A DNA stretch of 64,000 bases from Kalaharituber pfeilii (lineage: Eukaryota > Ascomycota > Pezizomycetes > Pezizales > Pezizaceae), in the NCBI GenBank assembly GCA_015179045.1, contig WHUZ01000005.1:806001-870000 (forward strand). Reading direction: 5' to 3'. Numbering within the stretch: the stretch's first letter is position 1; every line of letters starts with the position of its first letter. Positions 1 through 11,793 of this stretch are shown in pieces. Position numbers and translations under genes: made by a program. A model generated the notes under the pieces. The model was not told the DNA's origin, did no database searches, and saw only the letters and a list, made by a program, of their open reading frames with translations.

Positions 1-348
1 TTAAGGTCACCATCGTTCTTCGAAAGCTCCCCGGAAACGGCAACGGTACACGGGTACCGGTGCAGTAACGAGGCTTGCTCCACAAGGCCTCCTTTCGAAA
101 GAAGGTGCGACCTTAACAAGCACCTCAAAACACACATGAAGTTTATCATGTGCCCCCACACCAGCTGCATATTTAAATGCAGTACGGCTAAGGACCTCAA
201 GCGGCATAACGACACTGTGCATCTCAAGCTCCGTGAGTTCGTATGCACAAAATGTGTAAGTCAAGGTTTAAAAGGGACTTTCAGCCGAAAGGACAACCTC
301 CAGGACCACCAACGGCGTGTCCATGGAATTGGTAAGCGCAAGAAGTGA
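1..348 (+). CDS. C2H2 zinc-finger protein, 3' end only
   Basis: The frame is open from the first base of the window to a TGA at 346-348, so the gene begins upstream. The visible 115 residues hold three C2H2-type units. The first has Cys pairs in YRCSNEAC and ends in HLKTH; the second runs from MCPHTSC to HNDTVH; the third has FVCTKC and ends HQRRVH. The latter two have the long C-C and H-H spacing usual in fungal zinc-finger proteins. The tail is basic (GKRKK). This suggests a DNA-binding transcription factor, but the target is unknown. A consensus donor (GTAAGC) lies at about 332, inside the last codons, so a further downstream exon cannot be excluded. A poly-A tract and pyrimidine-rich DNA follow. 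Confidence 0.7.
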   Translation, partial: LRSPSFFESSPETATVHGYRCSNEACSTRPPFERRCDLNKHLKTHMKFIMCPHTSCIFKCSTAKDLKRHNDTVHLKLREFVCTKCVSQGLKGTFSRKDNLQDHQRRVHGIGKRKK

Positions 349-1553
349 AAGTCAACAGTTTTGCTTCTAAGTCAGTTCCCACAAAAACAGAGAAAAAGAA
401 AAAAAAAAAAGGTCAAAACCAAAAAAAAAAAAAAAAAAAAAAAAAAAAGGAATGATACATTTTCGGCCTCTCCCCCTCTTTGTGTCCTTGTTCCAGCGCC
501 TGTTTCTCGCTACTGTCCCCTCCCTCCCTTTTCTTACTTCCACCCTCACAACTTCCCGCCAATTTTCCCTCTTGCGCAGTTTTTCTCCTTGCTGGTTCCA
601 GGTTGAATTCTTGAAGCGTTCGGTGATGGTATGATTAGGTTTTTTTTTTGGTCGATTTTCCAGTTTTGGTTATGTTTGAGGCATCTGTTGGTTTTTGTCC
701 TTTTCATCCACTTTTATTGTCTCCTATTTGGTACTGAGTATGATGTGTGGGCGGGGATTATGCTAAGATTGAATTTGTTTGCCTTATTTCTCACAACGAG
801 CAGCATTTTGAAGTCTTTTGTTAGTTTGAATCAAGCCGAGAAATTATGTAGTTACGATTTTGAGAATCCGGAATTGTGGTTTTTTGCGTCGAGTCGAAGG
901 GATATAGGAGTGTAAATTGTATCTGCAGGTCAAGTTGGTTATGAGGTTTTTAGTAATTAATGTATGCCTACTATAGTCTGGTTGCCTACTTTGGAGTAGT
1001 CTCATAACCAGACTTTGGAGCAAATGGCAAGCAGTAACAGTAGTAGCTTGAATCTGGGGCACACTAGCGAGCAGTTACCCAACAATGTGGCACGTGAGGT
1101 GAACAAGGTTACTGTCACAATATTTAATTAATCCACCCAACGTACGTGAATTCAAAGCAAACATCAAGACGGTTTTGACTTCCTGGGTGTGGAATGCAGT
1201 GCATATGGCACGCACAAGTGTTTTGAACGGCCCACGATATTTAAAGTGTTTATATCACACCGTATTCCTTATTAACTATGACTAGATTACACATGAATAG
1301 ATTACAACATAATTCCCAATCCGAACATTATCTCCGACAAAAACGACATCCCAATAGCAACCAGAGTAAGCATACAAAATAAAAAGACTAAAAGACAGAC
1401 GCGGAATATAGGTGTGACAATTGGTGAAAATGGACAGTAGTGAGACAAACGCATTTCATCCCTCCTTCAATACCTCCGAAACATGCATATCTCCGCCTCA
1501 AAATTTCCCAGCCTTCCGCAATCCAATTTCCCTACAACTTTGCCCTCACTCGT
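349..1553. other. gene-free stretch with poly-A tract
   Basis: No convincing gene. There is a broken poly-A tract (about 390-448, with 28 consecutive A at 421-448), then C/T-rich and AT-rich DNA whose open frames look like noise. An inverted 9-mer pair (AGTCTGGTT at 975-983, AACCAGACT at 1006-1014) is part of a short motif that recurs through the window. Confidence 0.6.
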
Positions 1554-2126
1554 TTATGCGATATCGATCCTTTTGATACCTCTTTTCTCCCTCTTCGGTA
1601 CAACGATCTTCAAGATACCGTTTTCCAAGCTGGCCTTGACTCCTTCCTGGTCAATTTCTCCAGGGAAACTAAAGCTGCGCTGAAATGAGCCAACGGTCCT
1701 CTCGCTGACCCAGTATTTGACTTGCTCCTCGTCCTGTTTCTCCTTCCTCTCGGAAAGTTTCTCTTGTTTCTCCTTCTCACCACCTTCGGTAATAGCACCT
1801 TTCATGGTAGTGCCTTCGAGAGCTCCAGCTGGAGGAGTGCCAGATTGGAACGCCCTTTCAATCCTGCCGCGAACGACAAGTGTGTTGGTGTCGGTGAATT
1901 CGATAGAGAGGTTCTTCTTCTTGTCTTCGAGGCCAGGGAGTTCACCCTCGAGGACGTACTCTTTGGGTGTCTCGTGAACATCAAAATTCGGGGAGAAGGC
2001 ACGGATGGTGTTTCCACCTTCAGTGCGGTGATGAGGAGTGTTGTGCTGAGAGGGAGAGAGGAAGGAGGTGAAGAAGGGGTCGGAGAGGAGGAGAGTGTCG
2101 AGTGGGTGACGAGTGTAGAACGGCAT
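1554..2126 (-). CDS. hsp30: Hsp20/alpha-crystallin small heat-shock protein (Hsp30 type)
   Basis: Single-exon gene of 190 codons. The N-terminus is short and aromatic-rich. The alpha-crystallin domain begins at about residue 45 (SPNFDVHETPKEYVLEGELP) and ends with the diagnostic A-x-x-x-N-G-[IV]-L signature in ASLENGILKIVVPK near residues 167-180. It is interrupted at about residues 103-140 by a charged insert (KEKQEKLSERKEKQDEEQ), typical of fungal Hsp30 proteins. The C-terminus (KRIDIA) resembles the I-x-I motif that docks between dimers. The role known for the family is an ATP-independent holdase that keeps stress-denatured proteins soluble. No intron is needed, as is common for heat-shock genes. 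An imperfect heat-shock element lies about 230 bp upstream. Confidence 0.93.
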   Translation of the reverse strand: MPFYTRHPLDTLLLSDPFFTSFLSPSQHNTPHHRTEGGNTIRAFSPNFDVHETPKEYVLEGELPGLEDKKKNLSIEFTDTNTLVVRGRIERAFQSGTPPAGALEGTTMKGAITEGGEKEKQEKLSERKEKQDEEQVKYWVSERTVGSFQRSFSFPGEIDQEGVKASLENGILKIVVPKREKRGIKRIDIA

Positions 2127-2357
2127 TTTGGGCGCTGTTATTTAGAGGAAGTGCTCAAACGTACGGTCAATGAAGCTTTTTGTGCGCTTTGGTATCTCGA
2201 GTCGAAGTCCAACTGAACTTATTTGATTGCTGGACCAGAAGACGGGGAGGGATGGGGCTTCAAATACTGATCGAGCTCTCAGAAAGAAGAGGTGTGTATT
2301 ACCTTTTCGGTCGCGCTGCAAATAGCTGAGCAAGCGCCTTAAGTCGACCATGATATT

Positions 2358-2370
2358 TTCTCGAGGATTC
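2358..2370. promoter_or_regulatory. candidate heat-shock element of the Hsp30 gene
   Basis: TTCTCGAGGATTC fits nTTCnnGAAnnTTCn with one mismatch (GAG for GAA). It lies about 230 bp upstream of the Hsp30 start codon at 2126 on the minus strand. Seen by eye only; such imperfect triplets also occur by chance. Confidence 0.3.
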
Positions 2371-4201
2371 TATTAGCATTACGTCGATACGATGTCAAAG
2401 GTTGATGGCCGCAACAAGAGTCTGGGGCACAGGTTTGGCGTTAGTAGTGCGGCCTTGGCACTGTCAGGGCACCAAGCGGAATGTGCCAGAATGTGTTTCT
2501 CCGCTGGCAGATCATCACCTGCAACCTATGCTGACTGTGACCGTTCATACACGTAAAAGTACTAAACCGTGTCTCGCATTCCTTGGATTTCAGCGGATTT
2601 TGGCGACGAAAACTCTGGAAAGCGTTAGAAATCACATCTAGAACTTGCTCGAGAACTCGAGTGCTTCTACCACTGGTAGCCCTCCGCAACGCCTCAGAAA
2701 CGAGAATTAATCATTCCATGAGATTCGAGACCGATGGAGCAGATTCGAGCGTTTGTTCTGGCGATGAATAATCCTGTTCCTAAGTTCTAACTCTATAAAT
2801 AACCAAAAGCGTATTTGGCAATTGCAACGCCAGATCATGTATGATGGAACTCATAGCAGCTCCACTATATTGGTTCACTTACTAAGTACAGTACTACGTA
2901 GATTCAGCTGATCGCTCAACTTAGAATAACTCCGCTTACGACTCTAATCCTGGACCGTAGAGCCGGATGATACAAGCACCCCAGAAACTGTGGATAGACT
3001 AAGGTTCAATCTGTAGAGGTAAATTCAGTGCCGGCCCCTATCATAGTGTGGAGAGGACCAAGTCCCATGCCATCAATGCGGGTTTGTGAGACAAGCACCT
3101 CCATTTTGTGCATTGAAGGGATGCATTGCTTCTTGATTATCTGTTGGGCGGGCAAAACCTCGCTAAATTCGATGCACTAGTTTCACTGCTTTTGGCCCTC
3201 GTCATGCCAATCAATCATATCAAATTGCAACTACACATTTACTTGCAGGATTGCACTCGCCTACTACAAGACTTTCGAGACTGCATAAACCCATACTATA
3301 TTGACTGCCAGGACTAACTACGTGATATAATAGTTATGGCTGCTGGTACTGGTATTTTGTGGAAATAGTAAAAACAATATTGGTTGCATAAATTTCATGA
3401 TAGTAATTAATATCTCACTACAAGTGCATTGACTTTCCTGTCAAGCACTGTAATAAATAACCTCGAGAACATTTTATCTAGCAGACAAAAAGACATTTAA
3501 TAGATATGCGCTGTTCCTGTGCCTGAGATGTGTGCACTGGCATATATGTACCAGTGCTTGAGGTCAGTCGAAGTGATGAATTCGATAGTACTCGAGTACA
3601 AAGACCCTCTTGGCTGGACGCCACACAGTGAAACTGCATCGAATTTAGCGAGGTTTTGCCCGCACAAGAGATACCATGTTAATTTTCGGAACGCTATCAT
3701 TTTGGTTTGACCACTTTTTTCAGACGGTTGCACATATGCTCTTGCTTCGCTCGGAGTGGTTATCATCTTGGGTGGGTAGCAAAGCACTCACAGCACTCAC
3801 ACATATGCTTCCCCGTCGCGGTCGATGCCATCTGAGGGGCAGCCACGGGGGTAGCGAGCCACTGTTCTCGTGCTGCCTCTGACTTGGCTCGGTTGCAGAA
3901 TTAAATATTCGGCTTGGCGACCCGTCTCTTTAGACTGGGTACGAGAACATGTCATTCTTCTGCAGACTGCTATTCGCAACTAGAGTTAGTGAATTATTCC
4001 TTCTGCCTTTCGGTTGGCTGCCCCGCGTTGATGTTGGTAGCACAGAGAGGGTTGTTGCAAGGGACTGATGAACTAAGACATACAAGGCCAAATTGATCAA
4101 TGGCACACTGACTATGAGATTTTACAACTGGATAGAAGTAGAATGGACATAATAGCACGCCAGCTGCCCTTCACTTGAAATTCTCGTCTACCATATCAAC
4201 T
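2371..4201. other. gene-free stretch with an inverted repeat
   Basis: No gene recognised; the open frames are short and lack family resemblance. The notable content is an inverted repeat whose arms lie near 3140-3191 and 3627-3680 (listed separately), and a 12-bp palindrome GTACTCGAGTAC at 3588-3599. Confidence 0.55.
3140..3680. repeat. inverted repeat, arms about 50 bp around a 440-bp centre
   Basis: The left arm reads GGGCAAAACCTCGCTAAATT at 3151-3170, continuing to the TTTCACTG near 3190. The right arm, 3627-3663, is its reverse complement apart from a small indel, and weaker similarity continues outward to about 3680. The centre is unrelated between arms and has no ORF with homology. It could be a decayed inverted-repeat element; no clear target duplication is seen. 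Confidence 0.5.
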
Positions 4202-5131
4202 ATGCCTGCTCGCAAGAATGGTGCTGCTGTTTCGCAGCAAACAAGTACAACTAGCGATACCGTGACTACCACGTGGGTAACGCGTTCATCGGCAAGGTTG
4301 AGCAGTGCTAAAGCAGAAGTGACATCAACCAATGTCAACACAACTACAACAGTCGTGTCAAAACGGAAACGCGCCATCAATGATGAGGGGAAAGGGCGTT
4401 CTTACGCACCTCCAGAGAAATATGCCCATTTGAAGGGTGTACCAGATGCAATTGACTACAACCTCGTTTTACTACTGATTGGGCTGAATCCCGGAATAAC
4501 GACCGCTAAAGTGGGCCATGCGTAATAACCCATGTCCCTCTGGAAATCTGTATCCCCTGCACTCTACATACAAGTATACTTACGACGTTGCATTAGATAC
4601 TCAAACCGTACAAACCGCTTTTGGCGTTATCTTCACTCCGGAGGACTGACCCCGGACCGAATGCTTGCTTCCATCGAAGATCAAACTCTCCCAGTAAAAT
4701 ATTCCCTTGGAACAACCAATCTGGTCGGTCGCCCCACAAATGACCAAGCAGAACTATCGAAGAAGGAGATGGATGACGCTGTACCTGAGCTTGAGGAGAA
4801 AATTAGAAAATGGAAGCCAGAAGCCATTTGCGTTGTCGGGAAGGGAATTTGGGACAGCATATATCGTGCACGACATGGGCAGAAGGTTGGGAAGGAATTC
4901 AAATATGGATGGCAGGGTGATGAAACGCTTGGAAGGATCACAGGTAGGGACGGCACGGACGCGCAACAAGAGGAATGGGTTGGAGCTAGAGTATTTGTTG
5001 CTCCAAGCACAAGCGGTCTTGTGACCATAGATCAGACGGTGATGTCGGGAATTTGGAAGGAGCTTGGAGATTGGGTCAATGAGCGGAGGAAGGAACGAGG
5101 AATCATTGTTCCTAGCGCGGCTTCGACTTAG
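4202..5131 (+). CDS. G/T (U) mismatch-specific DNA glycosylase, TDG/MUG family
   Basis: Two exons, 4202-4521 and 4597-5131, join across a 75-bp intron (GTAATA...CATTAG) to give 284 residues. The first ATG of the frame is at 4202. The N-terminal 85 residues are S/T- and K-rich and probably disordered. The catalytic domain starts at about residue 95 with IGLNPGITTAKVGHA, whose Asn is the water-activating residue of the TDG/MUG family. The splice restores the conserved continuation AYSNRTNRFWRYLHSGGLTP. A second active-site segment, VFVAPSTSGLV, corresponds to the family P-S-x-S-[GA] loop near residue 240. Family role: excision of thymine or uracil mispaired with guanine, the first step of base-excision repair, in the nucleus. 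Membership is clear; exact substrate range cannot be read. Confidence 0.92.
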
Positions 5132-5674
5132 AAGGTCATATCATATTGCCCACAAGTAGCTCGAAGGATGGTCCCGTATGTACTAAGAGCAGTGGCTCAA
5201 GCAGAACTAAGAGGATGCTAGCGGATGCCCCGCAAGCTCAAACTGGCACTTTCGTCAAATACTGTAGATGCCAACACCCATGCATGAAACTCCGCTTAGT
5301 CAGCGTCTGGTTACGAGACTATGATAATGCTAAGGTACCTCGTGATGTGCTAAACTTGTAGCATTTACGGTGCAGCGGCCGATTATCCGTAGTCTGAAGT
5401 AGTCCGAGCATGCGCGATGGCTACCAATTTCACCAGCACCGAATAGGCTTGAATCACTTAGTGATAGTTGAGCATGCGGATATTGCAATTACAATAGATT
5501 CGGCACACTATTGCCGTGCTCAGCAGAACCCCGCTTTCCTACCTATGTGCATCATGAGCTCATCATATAGAGTGCACATCCTGCGCTATAAGTATCCTGG
5601 GGCCGGGTGCCCCTCAACCATAGGGTTTCATTTCATACTCTCTGCAGCGAATATCCACACGCAACACTCTAGAC
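5132..5674. other. intergenic region
   Basis: About 540 bp between the glycosylase stop and the ligase start. It should hold the terminator of one gene and the promoter of the other. No defined element recognised. Confidence 0.5.
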
Positions 5675-8036
5675 ATGTCTGCGGAGCAATCGTCCCGGTA
5701 TACTCAAGAATCGATTTATCCCCCAATTGCGGAACTACTAAACCCTGAGAACATTGACGTTTATACCTTCCTTTTTGAACATTCGAGTCCATTCGATGAT
5801 CAGTCCAAGGCAGAGGCATTATCTGTCCTGACAGACCCGTACCCTGGCTCACATCCAACGAACGGAACCCCTCAATCTAGGTCTTGGACCTTTCCGGAAT
5901 TGAAGAAGCGAGCGGAGCTATGTGGGCGAATGCTGGTAAATCCCAAATGGGGGTTTGACCTGAAGAAGGGAGAGGTCGTGGGCATTCTCGGCTGGAATGG
6001 GTTTGGATTTGGTATGTATATATCAAGAGGTGCCACCATGAAACAGCATAAACTGAGGCCTCCATTGAACTTCATAGCTGAGATTGAATATGGTACATTA
6101 TGGGCGTATGGTACTGTGAGTTTCATGAGCCCAACATGGAATTTGGACCAAGTTCTCTGCCAAATGAAAGGTTGTTAACTGAGATATCTATCACCTTGAC
6201 GTTTTTCTCTCGCTTTTTGTAGACTCTCATACTAATCAAATTGAAAAGAGGCCCATACCAAGATCCTAGCCGTCCATTCAAGGCTTCTCTTCTCGCTCGG
6301 TCTTCCAGCATGTCAGCGTATCGGTGTACCACTTCACTGTATTACCCTTCTTGATCTAGAGTATCCTACCTCCTACATCTCTTCCAACCTGGAGAGGCAT
6401 CCAGAATTCAACGTCTCATGTGATCACCGCTTTTACACAATGGACGAGTTGCTATTGATGCAATCGCAGTTTGAGGAGTCTTGTCCACTGGGCGCGATTC
6501 CTAGGAGGAAAATCCCTAATGAAGTTCGACTGAAGGCAGCTTCTGATGTTGCATTGCTCTGTTGCACGTCTGGGACTACTGGAAACCCCAAAGCTGTAAT
6601 GTTAAGCCATAAGAATGTGATTGTGAACATACTGCAAAGTTGTGGGAGGCCATGTGATCGGACTGATGGAGAGAAGCTAGCAGGCGAGAGATACATTGTG
6701 AGTAATGCCAATATCAATAAATGAGTGAGAGATTAATTTCATTGGTCGATGCAAATTATCTAGAGTTTACCACCATGGTTCCACCAGGGAGGTCAGCAGT
6801 ATGGCATGACAGTAGCTTTGTACAAGCGGATGGAGAACGTCATGATGGAAACCATTGATGTGGTCAAGGTATTCTCTAACATTACATTCTGTTTGTAATT
6901 CACGACTAAACAATCTATCACAGTTAGTAGACCTCATCAAGCGGTTCAAGCGTAAGTTTACGAACCTTTTTTTTCCCCCTTGCCATTCAGACCTTTACTA
7001 AACTCTTCCACAGCCAGGGAATTCATTCTCTACCCTTTCCTCGCCGACAAACTCTCCAACTCTCCCTTATCTCACGACATCTCCCCCTCCATGCTCTCCT
7101 CCCTCCGCAGCGTCATAGTCGGCGGCGCCACCGTTCCCGCCTCTACAATTCGCGCTTGGTACCACAAATTCCCCGATGTTCCCTTTCGACAAGCCATGGG
7201 TGCTACGGAAACCACCGCAGTTGCAATGATGCAGTCCTTCGAAGATTACAAAGATACGGTTGGTGGTTGTGGAAGGCTAGTTCCAGGGATGAAAGCTAAG
7301 TTATTGGTGTTGTCCAAATCAGGGAGCGTAAGCGCAGCCAAAAGGATGCAGGAGTCGCAGGTGATAACGAAAGATGACACCCCCGGAGAACTATATCTTT
7401 CCGGTCCGAACATAATGCTGGGGTATCTCAACAACCCCAAGGCGACGGAGGAAGTCCTCTACTGCACTACCAACCCCTACGGCGAAGAAGAAGCATGGTA
7501 TAAGACCGGCGACTTTGTCATCACCAAAAATAATGGTGTCGACTTCTTCCACCTTGGCCGTATCAAGGATCTTATTTGGCACAAAACTGACTCTGTCAAA
7601 GACGAAGGGGGGTATAGGGTTATCCGCCCCGCTGAAATTGAAAACATAATTGGACAACACAATTCTGTTAAGGAATGTGCTGTGATCGGGGTCCCAGATC
7701 AAACCCATGAGAGTGTGCCAAAAGCGTTTGTTGTGCTTTTCTCAGACCCTACGCGCGTTGCTGTTAACAGAGAGAATTTGAGGAGGGAGTTGCTAGAGTT
7801 TGCGAACCTGAGGGTAAGCGAAGGTGCTGGCGGTAGTTTGTGAGGTTGTGGCTAACGTTGGGTTTTACAGATGGATGATGACATGCGGCTCAGGGGTGGA
7901 TTAGAGTTCATTGACTATCTACCGAAGAATATAAGGTAAGATTATTCCAACCTCTTGGCAGGTTCTGAATACTGCTAATGGCCCGTATAGTGGAAAGATT
8001 CTCAGAAATCAACTACCGCAGTCACAACCGTCCTAA
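5675..8036 (+). CDS. AMP-binding acyl-CoA synthetase / 4-coumarate-CoA ligase-like enzyme
   Basis: Eight exons: 5675-6011, 6078-6170, 6249-6697, 6764-6868, 6924-6951, 7014-7813, 7871-7935, 7991-8036. The phases close exactly and give 640 residues. ANL superfamily motifs appear in order: P-loop CCTSGTTGNPKAVMLSHKN at about 246-264, GATETTA near 400, YKTGDF near 498, the DRIKDLI-like GRIKDLI, and the C-terminal SGKILR with the catalytic lysine. Reaction known for the family: ATP-dependent adenylation of a carboxylic acid, then CoA thioester formation. The substrate is unknown. The C-terminus ends QSQPS, so there is no peroxisomal PTS1 signal, unlike many fungal relatives. Intron 2 has a rare GTTGTT donor but a perfect TACTAAT branch point. 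Exon 5 is only 28 nt. Confidence 0.9.
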
Positions 8037-8152
8037 AGCAACAGTTGTCTCAACATATGTTCACCCACTTTTGTTAAACCTTTCGTGTGCCTTAGCCTCT
8101 GCATATGCGCTTTTTGATTTTGGATATACTTGAGATACTAATCATATCATGC

Positions 8153-8158
8153 AATAAA
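8153..8158 (+). terminator. candidate polyadenylation signal of the acyl-CoA ligase
   Basis: AATAAA 117 bp after the stop codon, followed by GT-rich DNA. Position and sequence fit a polyadenylation signal; not otherwise tested. Confidence 0.4.
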
Positions 8159-9004
8159 TGTATATTGTTTGATTTGCCTCTCGTTACTGTAAATAACTGA
8201 AAGTAGGAAAGTGCAGGTTCCCACAAGCTATAGCTACGATTTCACATTGATTAGATAAGTTTTTCGATCTTACCCGTCAGATATCCACGAACCTTGCCCA
8301 CCGGGCTTGTTTCCTTCCTGGAAATTTCAAAGAGCTTTCCTGCCTCCTATTACTGTGATCTGGTGAGTTGTTCAGCGCGATGCACATTTTTCAACGCTGC
8401 CTGCGCTCATCTTTTATTGGGGCGGCAATTGAATTCACAGAAATTGAACTAACCAAAAATGAAAATCGAAAACACTCCAAAATTGGTAACTGAAGAAGTC
8501 CCAGATCTTTGTTCTATACAAGTAAACATTTTGCCGGCCTTGAATGTGATCATTGTTGGCCTGTTTTTGCGAAGTTGCGGGAACGATAGAATAAAACCGG
8601 GACAGGCAGACACGTTACCCTGGGTCACGATGAACATACATTTGCTGCTGCCGTTGCCTTGGGGTGAGGGGCCAGCATCGTGAGGCTCAAACCTCCAAGT
8701 ACGAATAGTTATAAGTTTTGGCATGGAAGAATTTGGACCCACTATGTTTTACTCTCAGAGTTTTTTTTTGCACTGTTGAGCTGCCTGCACCCTTGAACTT
8801 AAAACTCAATGTGCAGAAGTCATTGATCTCAAAGCCAGGATTTGAGATCTAATTGTATTGTTTCACGGGAACTGTCATAGTCTTAGCCACAGTACTATTG
8901 ACAGTAACGATTTCAAATACTGTAAATGGCTTCTCATCCCTATTTCAGTTTCAGTGTCTGTACTATTTACAGTCACTGAGATTGTCTCCGTTATAGTGTT
9001 AATA

Positions 9005-9632
9005 GAGAGCTTTTGCAACATCCCCGTAAAGTTTCCCCGTATTGTATTAGTCATCTCATCGAGAAATTCTGCGGTTTTGCACGCACTCCCCGTTCATATC
9101 CCCCCGTACCAATTACCGCAACAAATCCTCCCGCCATTAGCCATGCACATGCACCTACAGCATCTCGCAGCTGCACAGGCAGCAGTTGCAGCCTGTAATA
9201 CTCTCTTCCAAGTACTTTCTACAGTCTCAGTGGCTTATCTACAAGAAATTGGCAGAGAAAATGATTCAGAGTTGCTGAAGCAGGTTCAGCTTGCAGTGTC
9301 CCTCTCTTCTAGTCTTTTTGAGTTTTGTATACCTATTTGAGAGGTGGTAGATGCTGAAGGGGTTGCTCTTGGATGCCTTGGAGGCATGGCGATTGTATAA
9401 ATAAAAGTTACGGGGAAAATGGTGCTGCGGGTGTCTGTGAAAGGGTCAAGACAGAAATTTGTAAGGCGGTTTTTTACGATAGGTATTAATGACTTGATTA
9501 GATGGTTGCGGGCATATTGCTCAAAGATGTGCAGTTTTCCCCAAGTTTTGTGTAAACAAAGCTACAGTTGTCACAGCAACGATGTGGCGCAGCATTACGT
9601 GGGAATTTTACGGGGATGTTGTAAAAGCTCGA
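9005..9632. mobile_element. family-A MITE, copy A1 (degenerate)
   Basis: The left terminus reads GAGAGCTTTTGCAACATCCC after a TA. The right terminus is its imperfect reverse complement, ending GTTGTAAAAGCTC. Inside are sequences shared with copies A2 and A3 (a GTTGCTGT...GCAACGA...GTGGCGCAG stretch, here in reverse near the right end). No transposase. The right TA has decayed to GA. Confidence 0.65.
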
Positions 9633-10702
9633 TGACATTCATCTCCTCTGCATTAGTCAGCGAAACGTTAAAAGCTGCAGAGTGATAAATTCTGGGAGTT
9701 CAGTTATATGTGAACAGGTAAATTTCACTCACTGCTGACTTCCCTGCTATAGGCTGACAGCCTGTACGCGCAGTTCAGTGACCTCCCCCTCCCCCACCAA
9801 AAAAAAAAAAAAAAAAAAAAAAATTAAATTACTGTTGCAGCGACAGTGACAGTCAGTCTATCGTGGAATCAGGAGTTCGAGACTGGGATCAGGTACCATA
9901 ATCAATTCCGTGTTGTCCGACGGCTTAAGCCACAACTTGACATCCCAAGTGTATAGTTTGAGGAATAAGCGAGTATGGAACATGAGTGGCTATTGAATAG
10001 ACTGTGGGCAGAGTCTTATTTGTGCTTCTCTGTACAGTCTGAAAGATGGTCGTTTACGTGGTGTAAGGGTCACAATCCTCGGTTATCTCAGCAATTACGA
10101 GTAACTTCGTGGATTAGTCTCATTTCGTGGACTACTTGTACAAGTCTCGTGCCCAGACGCATAGGGTCTGGTTCACGACTACTAGTAATTGTCACTTTGA
10201 GTAACATTCCCATAGCATCACTTTGTTGACACCAGCCTGCGATCGTTGCTAACTTCATTCATATCCTTAAGTAGAGGAGTGGTTGTATTTGCTATAGTAG
10301 GGATAGGTTTGGGCAGTGGCTTTCAACATGCATTGTCTTTTCCCATTAACCACTTTACGCCAACCATCTAAGCATCAGCAATACGTACCAGGGGCATAGT
10401 CAAAAAATGATAGCCGTCCTGGATGGCCTACTGCAACTACGTTCTGCTCACTAGCAGGTTCATACAGAAGTACTTGATTTGATAATCTAAGTTTATAGAA
10501 AGTATCCTCACTTGTAACGGTGCTCCTGTACTCAGTACGGCCAGATAACTGTAAAATTGACAAGAGCTTATGATAAAAGGTGACAAGGATTGTCTTCGAA
10601 TGATTTCTCAGCACAGTGAATTGAGCAAGGGACTAAAGTAAACCGAAGAGTTTGATTGGAGAGCTACAATGATTTGATAGTACTATAATAATAGTAGTGA
10701 TA

Positions 10703-11189
10703 CTTGCTGGTTCAAAAAGTATCGGACACTGCATAATACATACACCCTGCAGTATGCAACTTTATGTTGTACCAAGGAATGGTCATGCAGCTCCTGCTCG
10801 TGAAATAGGTAACGGGGGAATGAGTTCAAAAATGATGGCTAAGAAAATTAGAGACTGCAATAGTGGATGTGAGGGCCTTCATTTCGCCATCAGCAGTATT
10901 TTTTAAGGCGTTTCGACGTATATATCATACTTAGATACTGCGGAGTACGAAAATGAGAAAGCGAAGGAGTGGAGACCCCTGTACTCGAGTACATTAGATG
11001 ATAGGTGCAACCCAGAACATAGCAGCTCAGTCAGAAAGAACGTTCTACGAAGAGAATCTCCCACAGCACCTAGATACATTCAAATTCTATGCTTGCATGG
11101 AACGAACATTGTATATACTGTAATGCTACTCCCAAAAGCGCATAGCTCGATGAAATGTCCAGTGTCCGAATACTTTTTGAACCAGCGAG
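10703..11189. mobile_element. family-B Tc1/mariner-like MITE, copy B1
   Basis: Inverted termini CTTGCTGGTTCAAAAAGTAT and its near-exact complement at the right end (AATACTTTTTGAACCAGCGA...), extending about 30 bp through GGACACTG, flanked on both sides by TA. It is 487 bp long with no coding capacity. A TA duplication and an AAGTAT-CGGACAC type terminus fit the Tc1/mariner superfamily. It is homologous to the interrupted copy at 42227-43179. Confidence 0.8.
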
Positions 11190-11793
11190 TAGCTGATCAA
11201 GAGCTCCAATTGCTGCAGGCAATGTCAGCTTTTTAGGGTAACAGGTATCGTGGCTCCGAATCAACTCTTCAATTCTTCCTCTACTCGCCTTCATACAGGC
11301 TACACGAAAAAAAAAAAGGTAGGATCTTGTGGGTACTGTGAATTGTTTCCCCGCCTAAGATTTCATGTTCTAACCAGTCTTGAGGCTGGTGCAAATGTAA
11401 CAAGTGGAGCACCTCATATTATATCAAGGTTCTGAATGTACCAGTGCTATTCCTATTCGTAGACGTTAACATCCCTCTCGCCTTCTTTCTAATAACATTT
11501 TCTGTGTAATCTCGCTTACAAAATGTCCCATGACACCCTGATGTCAAATAACATGGCAATTGCTTTAAGCAGTAGATGAAATATACATCACGAAAACAGA
11601 TATCCCAAACCTAAAAACGTAGAAGGAAAAAGAAACACAACGAAATGCAGAACTAATGAGAAATCATTCGAAGGTACATGAACAGCAAATCGAGCAAGGT
11701 ACTATTCCCGCATTGTGGAATTAGGGGAATGTGTGAGAGGAGGAGGGTAAAATATAAGAGCAGTGGATGCGGTCTGAGATTCGCCGATCGGAA

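Larger units (their letters stand above)
8159..11793. other. gene-free region with two MITEs
   Basis: No gene recognised in 3.6 kb. It contains a family-A MITE (9005-9632), a 25-bp poly-A run (about 9799-9823) and a family-B MITE (10703-11189). The remainder is AT-rich unique-looking DNA. Open frames such as 8858-9340 overlap the MITE and have no protein-like composition. Confidence 0.6.

Noticed and set aside
8858..9340. 160-codon open frame in the 8-10 kb region
   Set aside because: It overlaps MITE A1, starts in AT-rich DNA and shows no protein-like pattern or family motif.
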